In this document: piece by piece, positions 33,538 through 43,350 of the stretch | How the letters are laid out: every line of letters starts with the position of its first letter | Numbering within the stretch: the first letter of the stretch is position 1 | Source of the DNA: Streptomyces sp. MUM 2J | GTDB lineage: Bacteria > Actinomycetota > Actinomycetes > Streptomycetales > Streptomycetaceae | Length of the DNA stretch: 64,000 nt | Assembly: GCF_022414535.1 (NCBI RefSeq) | Contig: NZ_JADWYM010000004.1 | Location: 124,001-188,000, forward strand | Reading direction: 5' to 3' | Notes under the pieces: model-generated | Database searches by the model: none | Told to the model about the DNA's origin: nothing | The model's input: only the letters and a program-made list of their open reading frames with translations | Translations under genes and position numbers: made by a program

Positions 33538-33992
33538 GCGGATCTCCAGGATCGTACGAGGGTGCGTGCCGCACGATACCGGTGCCGGACGGTGCGGTGC
33601 GGCGCGGGTACGTGCCGTCGGGGCGGGGCGGGGCAGGCGGGGGACGCGGGGTCCCGGGCGGGCGGGACACGGCGCCCGGGCGGGTGGAGGCGCACGTCCG
33701 GCGCGGAGGAGGCCACTGCGGGGGCGCGCGAGCGGCGGCGGAACAGACGGGAGGAGCATCGGGGCGGGCGAGAAGACCACTCGGTGCGGGCGGGCGGGCG
33801 GACGGACGAGCGGGCGGACGAGCGGGCGGGCGGGCGCTGCCTGCTGGCCGCTGGCCGCTGGCCGCTGGCCGCTGGCCGCTGGCCGCGTGATCGTTCGGGC
33901 ACGCGTTTACGTGCCGCGCGGGGTGGGATACCTTCCGGGCCGGGGCCCCGGGCGGCGGGTGCACGGCGGCCGCCGCGGAAGGGAACCGACTC
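33538..33992. other. 455-base gene-free region with simple repeats
   Basis: No credible gene lies here. It contains promoters for the Rieske gene (left) and the pfkB gene (right), a run of GGGCGG/GGACGA words (about 33787-33838), and the 7-bp tandem repeat at 33843-33884. A GGAAGGGAA ribosome binding site for pfkB is at its right end. Confidence 0.6.
33843..33884. repeat. Six tandem copies of a 7-bp unit GCTGGCC
   Basis: Six exact, uninterrupted copies of GCTGGCC fill 33843-33884, right after a degenerate GGGCGG/GGACGA tract. The array ends about 108 bases before the pfkB start. Such a short perfect array is prone to slippage and could vary in copy number between strains. Confidence 0.9.
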
Positions 33993-34925
33993 GTGATCGT
34001 CGTCACCGGTGAGGCCTTGATCGACCTGGTCCCGCAGGGCACGGGAGCGCTGGCCGCGCTCACGCCGACGCTCGGCGGCGGCCCGTACAACACCGCCGTG
34101 GCGCTGGGGCGCCTGGGCTCCCCCACGGCGTTCTGCTCCCGGGTGTCCTGCGATGCCTACGGCGAGGCACTGCTCGGCGGTCTGCGGCGGGCCCACGTGG
34201 ACGTGTCGGCGGTGCAGCGCGGGCCGGAACCGACCACCCTCGCCCTCGCCACGCTCGGCGCCGACGGCTCGGCCGCCTATTCCTTCTACGTGGAGGGCAC
34301 CGCCGACCGGCTCTTCACGACACCCGCGGCACTGCCCGCCGGCACCCGGGCGGTGTCCTTCGGCACGTGCTCGCTGGTCCTGGAACCCGGTGCGAGCGCG
34401 TACGAGGAGCTGCTGCTGCGGGCCTCGGCGCAGGGCCTGTTCACCGCCCTCGACCCGAACATCCGGCCCGGGCTCATCCCGGACCCGGACGCCTACCGGG
34501 CGCGCTTCGCCGACTGGCTGCCGTCGGTGACTCTGCTCAAGCTCTCCGCTGAGGACGCCCACTGGCTGGGCGGAACTCCGCAGGAGTGGCTGGCCGCCGG
34601 GCCCGAGGCGGTCGTGATCACCGCGGGCGGCGACGGTCTCACCGCCTACACCCGAGGCGGCGCGGCGCACTCCGTGCCGGGCGAGAAGGTCGATGTCGTG
34701 GACACCATCGGTGCCGGGGACACGGTGAACGCGGCCCTGATGCACGGTCTGGCGGCGCAGGACGCCCTGACGCCCGCAGCCCTGGCCGAGCTGGGTCCGC
34801 AGGGCTGGTCGCGGCTGCTGCGGTTCGCGGCCCGCGCGGCGGCCGTCACCTGCTCCCGGGCGGGGGCCGAGCCCCCGTACGCCCATGAGCTGGAGCAGCC
34901 CTCCAGCGGCGGACGTACCGGCTGA
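33993..34925 (+). CDS. PfkB-family sugar kinase (fructokinase-like)
   Basis: This is a ribokinase/PfkB-family kinase (310 aa) that phosphorylates a sugar with ATP. The N-terminal substrate region reads VTGEALIDLVPQ then GGGPYNTAVALGRLG, and the C-terminal signature DTIGAGDTVNAALMHGL holds the catalytic Asp and anion hole. Sequence style fits fructokinase more than ribokinase, but specificity is not certain. The start is GTG. It is convergent with uvrA and separated from it by a strong terminator. Confidence 0.85.
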   Translation: MIVVTGEALIDLVPQGTGALAALTPTLGGGPYNTAVALGRLGSPTAFCSRVSCDAYGEALLGGLRRAHVDVSAVQRGPEPTTLALATLGADGSAAYSFYVEGTADRLFTTPAALPAGTRAVSFGTCSLVLEPGASAYEELLLRASAQGLFTALDPNIRPGLIPDPDAYRARFADWLPSVTLLKLSAEDAHWLGGTPQEWLAAGPEAVVITAGGDGLTAYTRGGAAHSVPGEKVDVVDTIGAGDTVNAALMHGLAAQDALTPAALAELGPQGWSRLLRFAARAAAVTCSRAGAEPPYAHELEQPSSGGRTG

Positions 34926-35083
34926 CCCTCTTGCCCGGCCACGGGTCCCACCGGGCGGCCCGGCGTCGCTCCGGAAACGGCGACCGGAGTGCCTGCCTGC
35001 GGCGAGAGGCCGCGAGGGCGGGCCGGGGAGGTGGGGAAGTCGGGAGGCGGGATGGGAGTCGGCGGCGGGACGCCGTGAACGCC

Positions 35084-35121
35084 TCGCGCCCCACGGAGCG
35101 TGGAGCTGCCGTGGGGCGCGA
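35084..35121. terminator. Strong bidirectional terminator pfkB/uvrA
   Basis: TCGCGCCCCACGG (35084-35096) and CCGTGGGGCGCGA (35109-35121) form a perfect 13-bp stem with a 12-base loop, between the convergent stops at 34925 and 35141. Confidence 0.85.
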
Positions 35122-35140
35122 AGGGGGTAAGCGGTGGCGG

Positions 35141-38100
35141 TCAGGCCTTGGCCGACCCGGTCGCCTTCTTCGCTGCCGCCCTGGTGGTCGTCTTCGCGGC
35201 TGCCGTCTTGGCCGTGCTCCCGGCAGCGGACTTGGGGGCCGCCTTCTTGGCGGTGGCCGTCCTCTTCGCGGTGGCCGTCTTCTTGGCGGTGGCCGCCTTC
35301 TTCGCAGTCGCGGCCTTCTTCGGGGACGCTGCCTTCTTCGCGGCTGCGGTGGCGGCCGAGCCGTCGACCGTCTTGGTGGCCGTCTTCCTGGTGGTCGCCC
35401 TGGCGGCGACGGTCTTCGCCGTCGCCTTCCGGCGGGCCGCCGGAAGGGGAGCGTCGCTGATCCGGTCGGCGCCCAGCATCTCCCGCAGGAACTTGCCGGT
35501 GTGGCTGGTCGGGACTCCTGCGACCTGTTCCGGTGTGCCCTCGGCGACGATGAGGCCACCGCCGGCACCGCCCTCGGGCCCCATGTCGACGAGCCAGTCG
35601 GCGGTCTTGATCACGTCGAGGTTGTGCTCGATGACGATGACCGTGTTGCCCTTGTCGACCAGGCCGGCGAGCACCTTCAGCAGCTTGCTGATGTCCTCGA
35701 AGTGCAGACCGGTGGTCGGCTCGTCGAGGACGTAGACCGTACGACCGGTGGACCGGCGCTGGAGTTCGCTGGCGAGCTTGACGCGCTGGGCCTCACCACC
35801 GGAGAGGGTGGTGGCGGACTGCCCGAGGCGGACGTAGCCGAGGCCGACGTCGTTCAGCGTCCTGAGGTGACGCGAGATGGCCGGGACCGCCTCGAAGAAG
35901 TCCATGGCCTCCTCGATCGGCATGTTCAGGACGTCGGCGATGGACTTCCCCTTGTAGTGGACCTCCAGGGTCTCCCGGTTGTAGCGGGCGCCGTGGCAGA
36001 CCTCGCACGGGACGTACACGTCCGGGAGGAAGTTCATCTCGATCTTGATCGTGCCGTCACCGGCACAGTTCTCGCAGCGTCCGCCCTTGACGTTGAAGGA
36101 GAAGCGGCCGGGCTGGTATCCGCGGACCTTGGCCTCGGTGGTCTCGGCGAACAGCTTGCGGACGTGGTCGAAGACGCCGGTGTAGGTCGCCGGATTCGAT
36201 CGCGGGGTGCGTCCGATGGGCGACTGGTCGACGTGCACGACCTTGTCGACGAGGTCGTCGCCGTCCACGCGCGTGTGGCGGCCGGGAACATTGCGCGCGC
36301 CGTTCAGCTCACGCGCCAGGTGCGTGTACAGGATGTCGTTGACCAGCGTCGACTTGCCCGAACCGGAGACACCGGTGACCGCGGTGAAGACACCCAGCGG
36401 GAAGGACACGTCGATGTCGCGCAGGTTGTTCTCGCGCGCGCCGTGCACGGTGAGCTGCCGTGAGGGGTCGTGCGGGCGCCGGACGTCGGGCACCGGGATG
36501 GACCTGCTGCCGGACAGGTACTGCCCGGTCTGCGACTCGGTGTTGGCGAGCAGTTCCTTCAGGGATCCGCTGTGCACGACCTTGCCGCCGTGCTCACCGG
36601 CGCCGGGACCGATGTCGACGATCCAGTCGGCCGTCTTGATGGTGTCCTCGTCGTGCTCGACGACGATGAGCGTGTTGCCCATGTTGCGCAGCCGCACGAG
36701 GGTCTCGATGAGGCGGTGGTTGTCGCGCTGGTGCAGGCCGATCGACGGCTCGTCCAGCACGTACAGGACACCGACCAGGCCGGAGCCGATCTGGGTGGCC
36801 AGGCGGATGCGCTGCGCCTCGCCGCCGGAGAGCGTGCCCGCCGCCCGGTTCAGTGAGAGGTAGTCCAGTCCGACGTCGACGAGGAAACGCAGACGCTCGT
36901 TGACCTCCTTCAGCACCCGCTCGGCGATCTTCTTGTCGCGGGCGTCGAGCCGGAGCTCGCCCAGGAAGTCCGCGCAGTCACTGATGGACATCGCGGAGAC
37001 CTCGGCGATCGACCTCTCCATGATGGTGACGGAGAGGACGATCGGCTTCAGGCGCGTGCCCTCGCAGGTGGGGCAGGGCACCTCGCGCATGTAGCCCTCG
37101 AAGCGCTCACGGCTGGCGTCGCTCTCGGCCTCGCCGTGCCGGCGCTTGACGAAGGAGACGGCTCCCTCGAAGGGCGTGGTGTAGCGCCGCTCACGGCCGT
37201 ACCGGTTGCGGTAGCGGACCTCGATCTGCGTCTTGTGGCCGTGCAGCAGGGCCTTCCTGGCGCGCTGCGGCAGGCCGGCGAAGGGGATGTCCGTGCGGAA
37301 GCCGAGCGCGTCCGCGAGGGCGCCGATCAGGCGGCCGAAGTAGTCCTTGGTGTGCCCGTGCGACCAGGGGTGGATGGCGCCCTCGTCGAGGGACTTCTCC
37401 TCGTCCGGGACGATCAGCTCCGGGTCGACCTCCATGCGGGTGCCGATACCGGTGCAGTCGGGGCAGGCGCCGAAGGGCGAGTTGAAGGAGAAGGAGCGCG
37501 GTTCCAGTTCCTCGAAGGACAGGTCGTCGTACGGGCAGTACAGGTGCTCCGAGTACATGCGCTCGCGCTCGGGGTCGTCCTCCGGGAGGTCGACGAAGTC
37601 GAGCACGACCATGCCGCCGGACAGGCCGAGTGCGGTCTCCACGGAGTCGGTGAGGCGGCGCTTGGCGGAGTCCTTGACGGTGAGGCGGTCGACGACCACC
37701 TCGATGGTGTGCTTCTCCTGCTTCTTCAGCGTCGGCGGGTGGGACAGCTGGATGGTCTCGCCGTCGACGCGCGCGCGGGAGTAGCCCTTGGTCTGCAGGT
37801 CGGCGAAGAGGTCGACGAACTCCCCCTTGCGCTCGCGCACCAGCGGCGACAGCACCTGGAAGCGGCTTCCCTCCGGGAGCTCCAGCACCTTGTCGACGAT
37901 GGCCTGCGGCGACTGGCGGGAGATGGGCCTGCCGCACTCCGGGCAGTGCGGCTTGCCGATGCGGGCGAAGAGCAGACGCAGGTAGTCGTAGACCTCGGTG
38001 ATGGTGCCGACCGTGGAGCGCGGGTTGCGTGAGGTCGACTTCTGGTCGATGGAGACCGCGGGCGACAGGCCCTCGATGAAGTCGACGTCCGGCTTGTCCA

Positions 38101-38305
38101 TCTGGCCGAGGAACTGGCGGGCGTACGAGGAGAGGGACTCCACGTAGCGCCGCTGGCCCTCGGCGAAGATCGTGTCGAAGGCCAGAGAGGACTTGCCCGA
38201 CCCGGACAGGCCCGTGAAGACGATGAGCGAGTCCCGGGGCAGGTCGAGCGACACGTTCTTCAGGTTGTGCTCACGCGCGCCACGGACGATGAGACGGTCG
38301 GCCAC
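35141..38305 (-). CDS. uvrA: Excinuclease ABC subunit A with lysine-rich tail
   Basis: UvrA is the damage-sensing ATPase of nucleotide excision repair. The 1054-aa protein has two ABC modules: Walker [10 protein letters not shown] near residue 33 and GVSGSGKST near 650; signatures [12 protein letters not shown] and [12 protein letters not shown]; and zinc-finger cysteines (CPECGRP, CPYDD/CPDCTG, CENCAG/CEVCHG). After the conserved core, the last 97 or so residues (from about 958) are a repetitive Lys/Ala/Thr tail of AxAKK type, like histone H1 or the tails of actinobacterial HU. The GTG at 38305 begins the conserved [16 protein letters not shown] RecA-NDp/PafBC-type promoter lies at 38361-38383. 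Confidence 0.97.
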   Translation of the reverse strand: MADRLIVRGAREHNLKNVSLDLPRDSLIVFTGLSGSGKSSLAFDTIFAEGQRRYVESLSSYARQFLGQMDKPDVDFIEGLSPAVSIDQKSTSRNPRSTVGTITEVYDYLRLLFARIGKPHCPECGRPISRQSPQAIVDKVLELPEGSRFQVLSPLVRERKGEFVDLFADLQTKGYSRARVDGETIQLSHPPTLKKQEKHTIEVVVDRLTVKDSAKRRLTDSVETALGLSGGMVVLDFVDLPEDDPERERMYSEHLYCPYDDLSFEELEPRSFSFNSPFGACPDCTGIGTRMEVDPELIVPDEEKSLDEGAIHPWSHGHTKDYFGRLIGALADALGFRTDIPFAGLPQRARKALLHGHKTQIEVRYRNRYGRERRYTTPFEGAVSFVKRRHGEAESDASRERFEGYMREVPCPTCEGTRLKPIVLSVTIMERSIAEVSAMSISDCADFLGELRLDARDKKIAERVLKEVNERLRFLVDVGLDYLSLNRAAGTLSGGEAQRIRLATQIGSGLVGVLYVLDEPSIGLHQRDNHRLIETLVRLRNMGNTLIVVEHDEDTIKTADWIVDIGPGAGEHGGKVVHSGSLKELLANTESQTGQYLSGSRSIPVPDVRRPHDPSRQLTVHGARENNLRDIDVSFPLGVFTAVTGVSGSGKSTLVNDILYTHLARELNGARNVPGRHTRVDGDDLVDKVVHVDQSPIGRTPRSNPATYTGVFDHVRKLFAETTEAKVRGYQPGRFSFNVKGGRCENCAGDGTIKIEMNFLPDVYVPCEVCHGARYNRETLEVHYKGKSIADVLNMPIEEAMDFFEAVPAISRHLRTLNDVGLGYVRLGQSATTLSGGEAQRVKLASELQRRSTGRTVYVLDEPTTGLHFEDISKLLKVLAGLVDKGNTVIVIEHNLDVIKTADWLVDMGPEGGAGGGLIVAEGTPEQVAGVPTSHTGKFLREMLGADRISDAPLPAARRKATAKTVAARATTRKTATKTVDGSAATAAAKKAASPKKAATAKKAATAKKTATAKRTATAKKAAPKSAAGSTAKTAAAKTTTRAAAKKATGSAKA

Positions 38306-38360
38306 GCCGGTCCGCACCTTTCTTGAGAGAAGTGACAGGGGCGGGACCCCCGTCCTTCTC

Positions 38361-38383
38361 AGACTAGGGCGAGCCACTGACAA
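38361..38383 (-). promoter_or_regulatory. uvrA promoter of RecA-NDp/PafBC type
   Basis: On the minus strand TTGTCAGTG (38383-38375), 8 bases, then TAGTCT (38366-38361) matches every position of the consensus TTGTCRGTG-N8-TANNNT of LexA-independent DNA-damage promoters in actinobacteria. The start site would be near 38354, giving a leader of about 50 bases. Confidence 0.85.
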
Positions 38384-38527
38384 CGCCGGTCGGATTCACC
38401 GGATGCAAACAATCCCCGGCCCTCCAGCATGCCCGACGCCACGTCCGACCATATAGCACGCGCATTCGATTTATGGGACGGCTTCACCACCTTCACCCGA
38501 AGGAGCGGCACGGCTAGGGTCAGCACC

Positions 38528-39214
38528 ATGATTGATCACGCACGTGACCTGGAGTCCGTACGGGAAGCGACCGATCGGCTGCTGACCGCGGTCGCCGAAC
38601 TGGACAACGGATCCGCGGCCGAACCGTCACGCCTGCCCGGCTGGAGTCGCGGCCACGTCCTCGCCCACCTCGCCCGCAACGCCGACGCTCTCGTCAACGT
38701 CCTCGAGGGCCGTCCCATGTACGTCTCCGCCGAGGCGCGCGACGCCGACATCGGGAAGGGCGCCACGCGACCCGTCGACGCGCAGCTGGCCGACCTGCGG
38801 GAGAGCGCTGCCCGCTTCCAGTCGGCCGGGGACGCGCCGGCCGACTGGTCGCGCAGGGTGGAGCTGCGCAACGGCGTGACCGACGCCGCGGCCCGGGTGC
38901 CGTTCCGCCGCTGGGCGGAGGTCGAGCTGCACCACGTGGACCTCGGGATCGGCTACGAGCTGGAGGATGTGCCGGCTGAGTTCGCCGAGCGGGAGATCGA
39001 GTTCCTCGCCGCCCGGTTCACCGGCCGCACCGGCGTGCCGCCCACGCGGGTCACGGACGGCACGCGCGCGTGGAGCACCGGCCGGGAGGCGGCGGAGCCG
39101 GAGGTCACCGTGACGGGGGCCCCGGCGGACCTGCTCGGGTGGCTGGCGGGACGCCGCGACGGCTCCGGGCTGACCGTGCACGGCGGCACGCTGCCGGCAC
39201 TGCCCCCGCTGTAG
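38528..39214 (+). CDS. Maleylpyruvate isomerase-like, mycothiol-dependent (DinB-type) protein
   Basis: This 228-aa protein starts MIDHARDLESVREATDRLL. It has the DinB/MDMPI N-terminal four-helix fold: LPGWSRGHVLAHLARNADALVNVL carries a metal-binding His, and EVELHHVDLGIGY near residue 140 carries the other ligands. A C-terminal SCP2-like domain follows. Such enzymes isomerise maleylpyruvate or act as mycothiol S-transferases. The ATG is 7 bases after a TAGGGT -10 box (38515-38520), so the mRNA is probably leaderless. The next gene (MBL) is 45 bases on and has its own -10. Confidence 0.88.
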   Translation: MIDHARDLESVREATDRLLTAVAELDNGSAAEPSRLPGWSRGHVLAHLARNADALVNVLEGRPMYVSAEARDADIGKGATRPVDAQLADLRESAARFQSAGDAPADWSRRVELRNGVTDAAARVPFRRWAEVELHHVDLGIGYELEDVPAEFAEREIEFLAARFTGRTGVPPTRVTDGTRAWSTGREAAEPEVTVTGAPADLLGWLAGRRDGSGLTVHGGTLPALPPL

Positions 39215-39259
39215 GGCGAGGACGGGTCACGGGGCAGGCGCGGCGATAGGCTGGCGTGC

Positions 39260-39916
39260 ATGACGTACAGCGGACAGGTGACGGTCGGCGGCCCGGCGGA
39301 CGTGCACGAGCTCAAGGACCTGATGATCACCAAGATCGCAGTCGGCCCCATGGACAACAACGCCTATCTGCTGCGCTGCCGGGCCACGGACGAGCAACTC
39401 CTGATCGACGCGGCGAACGACGCGTCGACGCTGCTCGGAATGATCGGTGACGACGGCATCGCGTCCGTCGTCACCACCCACCGTCACGGCGACCACTGGC
39501 AGGCGCTCGCCGAGGTCGTGGCCGCCACCGGCGCCCGCACCCACGCGGGCCGGTACGACGCCGACGGCATCCCGGTGCCCACCGACGTGCTGGTGGACGA
39601 CGGCGACACCGTCCGGGTGGGGCGCGTGGAGCTGACCGCGCGCCATCTGGTCGGCCACACGCCGGGCTCGATCGCGCTGGTCTACGACGACCCGCACGGC
39701 CACCCCCACGTCTTCACGGGCGACTGCCTCTTCCCGGGCGGCGTCGGCAACACGCACCAGGACCCGGAGGCGTTCGCCAGCCTGATCCACGACGTGGAGA
39801 CCAGGATCTTCGACATGCTGCCGGACGAGACGTGGGTCTACCCCGGGCACGGCGACGACACGACGCTGGGCGCGGAGAGGCCGCATCTGCCGGAGTGGCA
39901 CGCGCGCGGGTGGTGA
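39260..39916 (+). CDS. Metallo-beta-lactamase-fold hydrolase
   Basis: This 218-aa MBL-fold protein resembles glyoxalase II-type hydrolases. Metal ligands are visible in order: THRHGDHW (an HxHxDH-type site, with Arg between the histidines), the H of GHTPGS, the D of TGDCLF, and the late H of PGHGDDTTLG. There is no signal peptide. A TAGGCT -10 box (39247-39252) lies exactly 7 bases before the ATG, so the mRNA is probably leaderless. The substrate is unknown; a thioester (for example a mycothiol conjugate, given its neighbour) is possible. Confidence 0.88.
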   Translation: MTYSGQVTVGGPADVHELKDLMITKIAVGPMDNNAYLLRCRATDEQLLIDAANDASTLLGMIGDDGIASVVTTHRHGDHWQALAEVVAATGARTHAGRYDADGIPVPTDVLVDDGDTVRVGRVELTARHLVGHTPGSIALVYDDPHGHPHVFTGDCLFPGGVGNTHQDPEAFASLIHDVETRIFDMLPDETWVYPGHGDDTTLGAERPHLPEWHARGW

Positions 39917-40260
39917 ACGTCCGCTCCGGGCGCCGCCGTCGGGCGGGGCTCGGGGCTCGGCGCCGGGGCGACCGGACGGGGCGCGGGGCCGGGTGCGCGG
40001 CGGGTGGAGCCGGCGTGACGCACCCCGTGTGAAAGCCGTGCACGTGCCGGCGTCCCGCGCACGCTCCCGCAGGCGCGCGGTCGGGAGTCGACTGGAGGCC
40101 GCCCCCGCGCGGGACAACGGCGCCCGTGCGGTGGGGCCGCCGGTCCGTCCCCCCGCCCCCGGCCGGCGGCCCGGGCGACTTCCGGCCGCCCGCCCTCGTG
40201 AGCGTGCCCGGCGTGCTCCGCGCGGGCGCGCCCCGGAGTGCTCGCCTCTTCCGGCGGTCC
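39917..40260. other. Gene-free convergent spacer with terminator hairpin
   Basis: These 344 bases hold no gene that I can support. A perfect 10-bp stem GGGCCGCCGG (40134-40143) / CCGGCGGCCC (40163-40172) is a plausible bidirectional terminator between the MBL gene and aroQ. Confidence 0.55.
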
Positions 40261-40734
40261 TCACGTGTCGGCCCGCGCCGCCCCCACGAGCGCGGAGACC
40301 CGTTCCACGCCGAACGCGTAGCCCTGCACCCCGCACCCCGCGATCACGCCGTCCGCGCGCAGCGAGACGTAGGAGTGGTGCCGGAACGACTCCCGCCGGT
40401 GGACGTTGGAGATGTGCACCTCGATGACGGGCAGTCCGTCGCAGGCGTTGAGGGCGTCCAGAATCGCGACCGACGTGTGCGAGTACGCGGCCGGGTTGAT
40501 GACGATCCCGCAGTGTCCGAGCCGTGCCTCGTGGATCCAGTCGACCAGTTCTCCCTCGTGGTTGGACTGGCGGAAGTCCACCGTTCCCCCGTGCGCCGCG
40601 GCCGTCCTCGTGCACAGGGCCTCGATGTCGGCGAGGGTGTCGGGGCCGTAGATCTCCGGCTGGCGCTGCCCGAGCAGGTTCAGGTTGGGGCCGTTGAGGA
40701 TCATGATCGGGGCGTTGGCCAGGGTGCGGGGCAC
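40261..40734 (-). CDS. aroQ: Type II 3-dehydroquinate dehydratase
   Basis: AroQ dehydrates 3-dehydroquinate to 3-dehydroshikimate, in aromatic amino acid synthesis or quinate breakdown. The 157-aa protein has the type II motifs [11 protein letters not shown] (with the catalytic loop that follows), [30 protein letters not shown] and [17 protein letters not shown]. The GTG at 40734 has a GGAGGA site at 4-6 bases spacing. It is divergent from the S66 peptidase gene. Confidence 0.96.
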   Translation of the reverse strand: MPRTLANAPIMILNGPNLNLLGQRQPEIYGPDTLADIEALCTRTAAAHGGTVDFRQSNHEGELVDWIHEARLGHCGIVINPAAYSHTSVAILDALNACDGLPVIEVHISNVHRRESFRHHSYVSLRADGVIAGCGVQGYAFGVERVSALVGAARADT

Positions 40735-40837
40735 GGTTCCTCCGGTCCGTTCGCGGTGGGGCGGCCCGGTGGAGCCGCTGCTCGGACCCGGTTTATCACG
40801 GTGCGCTGGTGGTGCGGCCGGCCCTACGCTCGCCGGC

Positions 40838-41884
40838 ATGACCGCGATCTCCTACCCGCCCAAGCCGTCACCCGGCGACCACATGGCCGTCATCTCGCCC
40901 TCCACCGCGCTGCCGGGGATTCTCCCGCTCCCCCACGAGCTGGGACTGCGCCGGCTGCGGACGGACTTCGGCCTGGAACCGGTGGAGTACCCGGCGACGC
41001 GGAAGATGGGCTCCACCCCGCAGGAGCGGGCCGACGACATCCACGCCGCCTTCTCCGACCCGGACGTGAAGGTGATCATGGCGTCGATCGGGGGCGAGGA
41101 CCAGATCACCGTCCTGCCGCTGCTGGACCGGGAGTTGATCCGGGCCCATCCCAAGCCGTTCTTCGGGATGAGCGACAACACCAACCTGCTGGCGTTCCTG
41201 TACACCACGGGGATCGTCGGATTCCACGGTGCCGGCGTGATGGCGCAGCTGGGCCGTCCCGGCGCGATGCACCCGCAGACTCAGGCGTCGCTGCGGGCGG
41301 CGCTGTTCACGCCGGGTGAGTTCGAGCTGCGCCCGGCCGAGCGGTGGCGCGACGTCGACCGCGACTGGGCCGACCCCGCCACGTTCGAGGCGGAGCCGGA
41401 GACCCGGCCCGGCACCGGCTGGGACTGGGTGAACCCCGACCGGGTGGTGGAGGGCCGCAGTTGGGGCGGCTGTCTGGAGATCGTCGCCTGGTTGCTGGCG
41501 GCCGACCGCGAGGTCTCCCACGACCTGTCGGTGTACGACGGCGGTGTGCTGCTCCTGGAGACCTCGGAGGAGTTGCCGAGCGGCACCGAGGTGTTCCACG
41601 CCCTGCGGAACATGGGCGAACGTGGACTGCTGCAGAGGTTCCCCGTGCTGCTGATGGGCCGTCCGAAGACCTGGTCCTTCGAACGGCCCCACCGTCCCGA
41701 GGAGGGGGCCCGCTACGCCGCCGAGCAGCGGGAGGCCGTTCTGCGGGCGATGCGGACCTACGCCCCCGACGCGATGGTCGTCTTCGACGTGGACTTCGGT
41801 CACACCGACCCACAGCTCGTCCTCCCCTACGGCGGCACGATCCGCGTCGACGGACCCGCCCGGCGGATCACGGTCACCTACTGA
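40838..41884 (+). CDS. S66-family (LD-carboxypeptidase/MccF-like) peptidase
   Basis: This 348-aa serine peptidase is of the S66 family, which includes cytoplasmic LD-carboxypeptidase A (murein recycling) and MccF (microcin C immunity). The nucleophile region is [13 protein letters not shown] with the Ser after GM, and the active-site Glu and His are expected in [11 protein letters not shown] (about residue 205) and [15 protein letters not shown] near the C-terminus. It lacks a signal peptide. A TACGCT -10 box (40825-40830) ends 7 bases before the ATG, which predicts a leaderless mRNA. The substrate is unknown. Confidence 0.9.
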   Translation: MTAISYPPKPSPGDHMAVISPSTALPGILPLPHELGLRRLRTDFGLEPVEYPATRKMGSTPQERADDIHAAFSDPDVKVIMASIGGEDQITVLPLLDRELIRAHPKPFFGMSDNTNLLAFLYTTGIVGFHGAGVMAQLGRPGAMHPQTQASLRAALFTPGEFELRPAERWRDVDRDWADPATFEAEPETRPGTGWDWVNPDRVVEGRSWGGCLEIVAWLLAADREVSHDLSVYDGGVLLLETSEELPSGTEVFHALRNMGERGLLQRFPVLLMGRPKTWSFERPHRPEEGARYAAEQREAVLRAMRTYAPDAMVVFDVDFGHTDPQLVLPYGGTIRVDGPARRITVTY

Positions 41885-41885
41885 C

Positions 41886-41900
41886 ACACCGGCCCGGTGT
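41886..41900. terminator. Short convergent hairpin
   Basis: ACACCGG (41886-41892) and CCGGTGT (41894-41900) form a perfect palindrome centred on one base; in RNA the innermost pairs would open as the loop. It fills the gap between the convergent stops at 41884 and 41903. Confidence 0.5.
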
Positions 41901-41902
41901 CG

Positions 41903-42217
41903 TCATGTGAAATCGGCCCTCTCCTGTACGTCGCAGTCGGTGAACGCCGGCGGACGGGTGCACAGGGCAGCCATCTGCTCGGCGAGCTTGCCCGTCTCGG
42001 GGTCGTCGCTGTTGCGCACGGCGTCCTCGTGGGAGTCGAACTCGACCACCACGAGGTAGCGGTCGGGCTGGTTCCGGTCCTTCAGGACGAGACGCCGGGT
42101 GGGGCCGTACGCGCGGTCGGCGAGACGCTCGTCCGCTTCCTCGGCGAGCCGGCGTATCTCGTCGATGCGGTCGGTCTCGAAGTCGATGATCTGCGCGAAC
42201 CTCAGAGGTGCGTCCAT
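41903..42217 (-). CDS. Small hypothetical protein, likely ferredoxin-like alpha/beta barrel
   Basis: This 104-aa protein starts MDAPLRFAQIIDFETDRIDEI at an ATG preceded by GGAGGAAAC, which decides the start. Segments RRLVLKDRNQPDRYLVVVEFDSHEDAVRNSDDPETG suggest the dimeric alpha/beta-barrel fold used by antibiotic-biosynthesis-monooxygenase-like and EthD-like proteins. No catalytic residue is recognisable. Function unknown. Confidence 0.82.
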   Translation of the reverse strand: MDAPLRFAQIIDFETDRIDEIRRLAEEADERLADRAYGPTRRLVLKDRNQPDRYLVVVEFDSHEDAVRNSDDPETGKLAEQMAALCTRPPAFTDCDVQERADFT

Positions 42218-42344
42218 GTTTCCTCCGCCCGGGCGGTGCTCCCGTGGACCGGGAACGTCCAGCACCCAAAGAACCACCGCAAGGGGCGGTCGGCAATTCG
42301 ATCGGTGCCTCTCCCGGGGATGGTTGTCCCTACGCCCGACGCGG

Positions 42345-43346
42345 TCAGATCCCGACCCTGTCCTTCGGAGCGCCTTCGGTCCCCGCCTGCGCCTCCTCGG
42401 CTGTCGCCCGCCTCCGCGAGGCCCGCAGGCTGGTGATCGTCGTGACGATCAGGACGGTGCAGATCACGCCGAGCGAGACCGGGATGCTGATCTCGGGGAC
42501 GTGGGCCCCGGACTCGTGCAGGGCGTGCAGCACCAGTTTGACGCCGATGAAGCCGAGGATGATCGACAGACCGTAGGACAGGTGGACCAGCTTCTTCAGC
42601 AGGCCGCCGATGAGGAAGTACAGCTGCCGGAGGCCCATCAGCGCGAAGGCGTTGGCCGTGAAGACGATGTACGGGTCCTGGGTCAGGCCGAAGATCGCGG
42701 GGATGGAGTCCAGGGCGAACAGCACGTCGGTGGTGCCGATGGCCAGCATCACGACCAGCATGGGGGTCATGACCCGCTTGCCGTTCTGCCGGATCCACAG
42801 CTTGGTGCCGTGGTAGCGGTCGGCGACACCGAAGCGGCGCTCGGCAGCCTTGAGCAGCCTGTTCTCCTCGTACTCCTCGTCCTCTGCCTCGGCACGGGCC
42901 TCCTGGACGAGCTTCCAGGCGGTCCAGACGAGGAAGGCGCCGAAGAGGTAGAAGACCCACGAGAAGCTCGCGATGAGCGCTGCGCCCGCGACGATGAAGA
43001 CGGCCCGCAGGACGAGGGCGATGAGCACGCCGACGAGGAGGACGCGCTGCTGGTAGCGCGACGGCACGGCGAACTTCGCCATGATCAGGACGAAGACGAA
43101 GAGGTTGTCGACGCTGAGCGACTTCTCGGTGATGAATCCGGCGAGGAACTCTCCGGCCGGCCGAGCACCGCCGAGGACGAGCAGGCCGAGTCCGAAGAGG
43201 CCGGCGAGGGCGATCCAGACGCCCGTCCAGATCCCGGCTTCCTTGATCGACACGTCGTGGGGCTTGCGGCCGATGAAGAAGTCGACCGCGATCAGGGCGG
43301 CCAGGCCCACGATGGTCAGGACCCACAGGGTCGCGGAGATTTCCAC
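42345..43346 (-). CDS. TerC/Alx-family membrane protein (metal exporter type)
   Basis: TerC/Alx proteins are membrane proteins linked to tellurite resistance and to Mn2+ export. The 333-aa protein has about nine helices and both family signatures: SLSVDNLFVFVLIM near residue 75 and TTDVLFALDSIPAIF near 205, whose acidic residues are thought to bind metal. A cytoplasmic charged loop (EARAEAEDEEYEENRLLKAAERR) lies between them. The GTG start has a GGAGG site that can be hidden by the upstream riboswitch (43351-43491). That context supports a role in Mn2+ homeostasis more than tellurite. Confidence 0.93.
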   Translation of the reverse strand: MEISATLWVLTIVGLAALIAVDFFIGRKPHDVSIKEAGIWTGVWIALAGLFGLGLLVLGGARPAGEFLAGFITEKSLSVDNLFVFVLIMAKFAVPSRYQQRVLLVGVLIALVLRAVFIVAGAALIASFSWVFYLFGAFLVWTAWKLVQEARAEAEDEEYEENRLLKAAERRFGVADRYHGTKLWIRQNGKRVMTPMLVVMLAIGTTDVLFALDSIPAIFGLTQDPYIVFTANAFALMGLRQLYFLIGGLLKKLVHLSYGLSIILGFIGVKLVLHALHESGAHVPEISIPVSLGVICTVLIVTTITSLRASRRRATAEEAQAGTEGAPKDRVGI

Positions 43347-43350
43347 TGCG

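Noticed and set aside
31850..38400. LexA (SOS) boxes of GAAC-N4-GTTC type at the uvr genes.
   Set aside because: None found upstream of uvrA, uvrB or uvrC; the RecA-NDp/PafBC-type boxes explain the promoters better.
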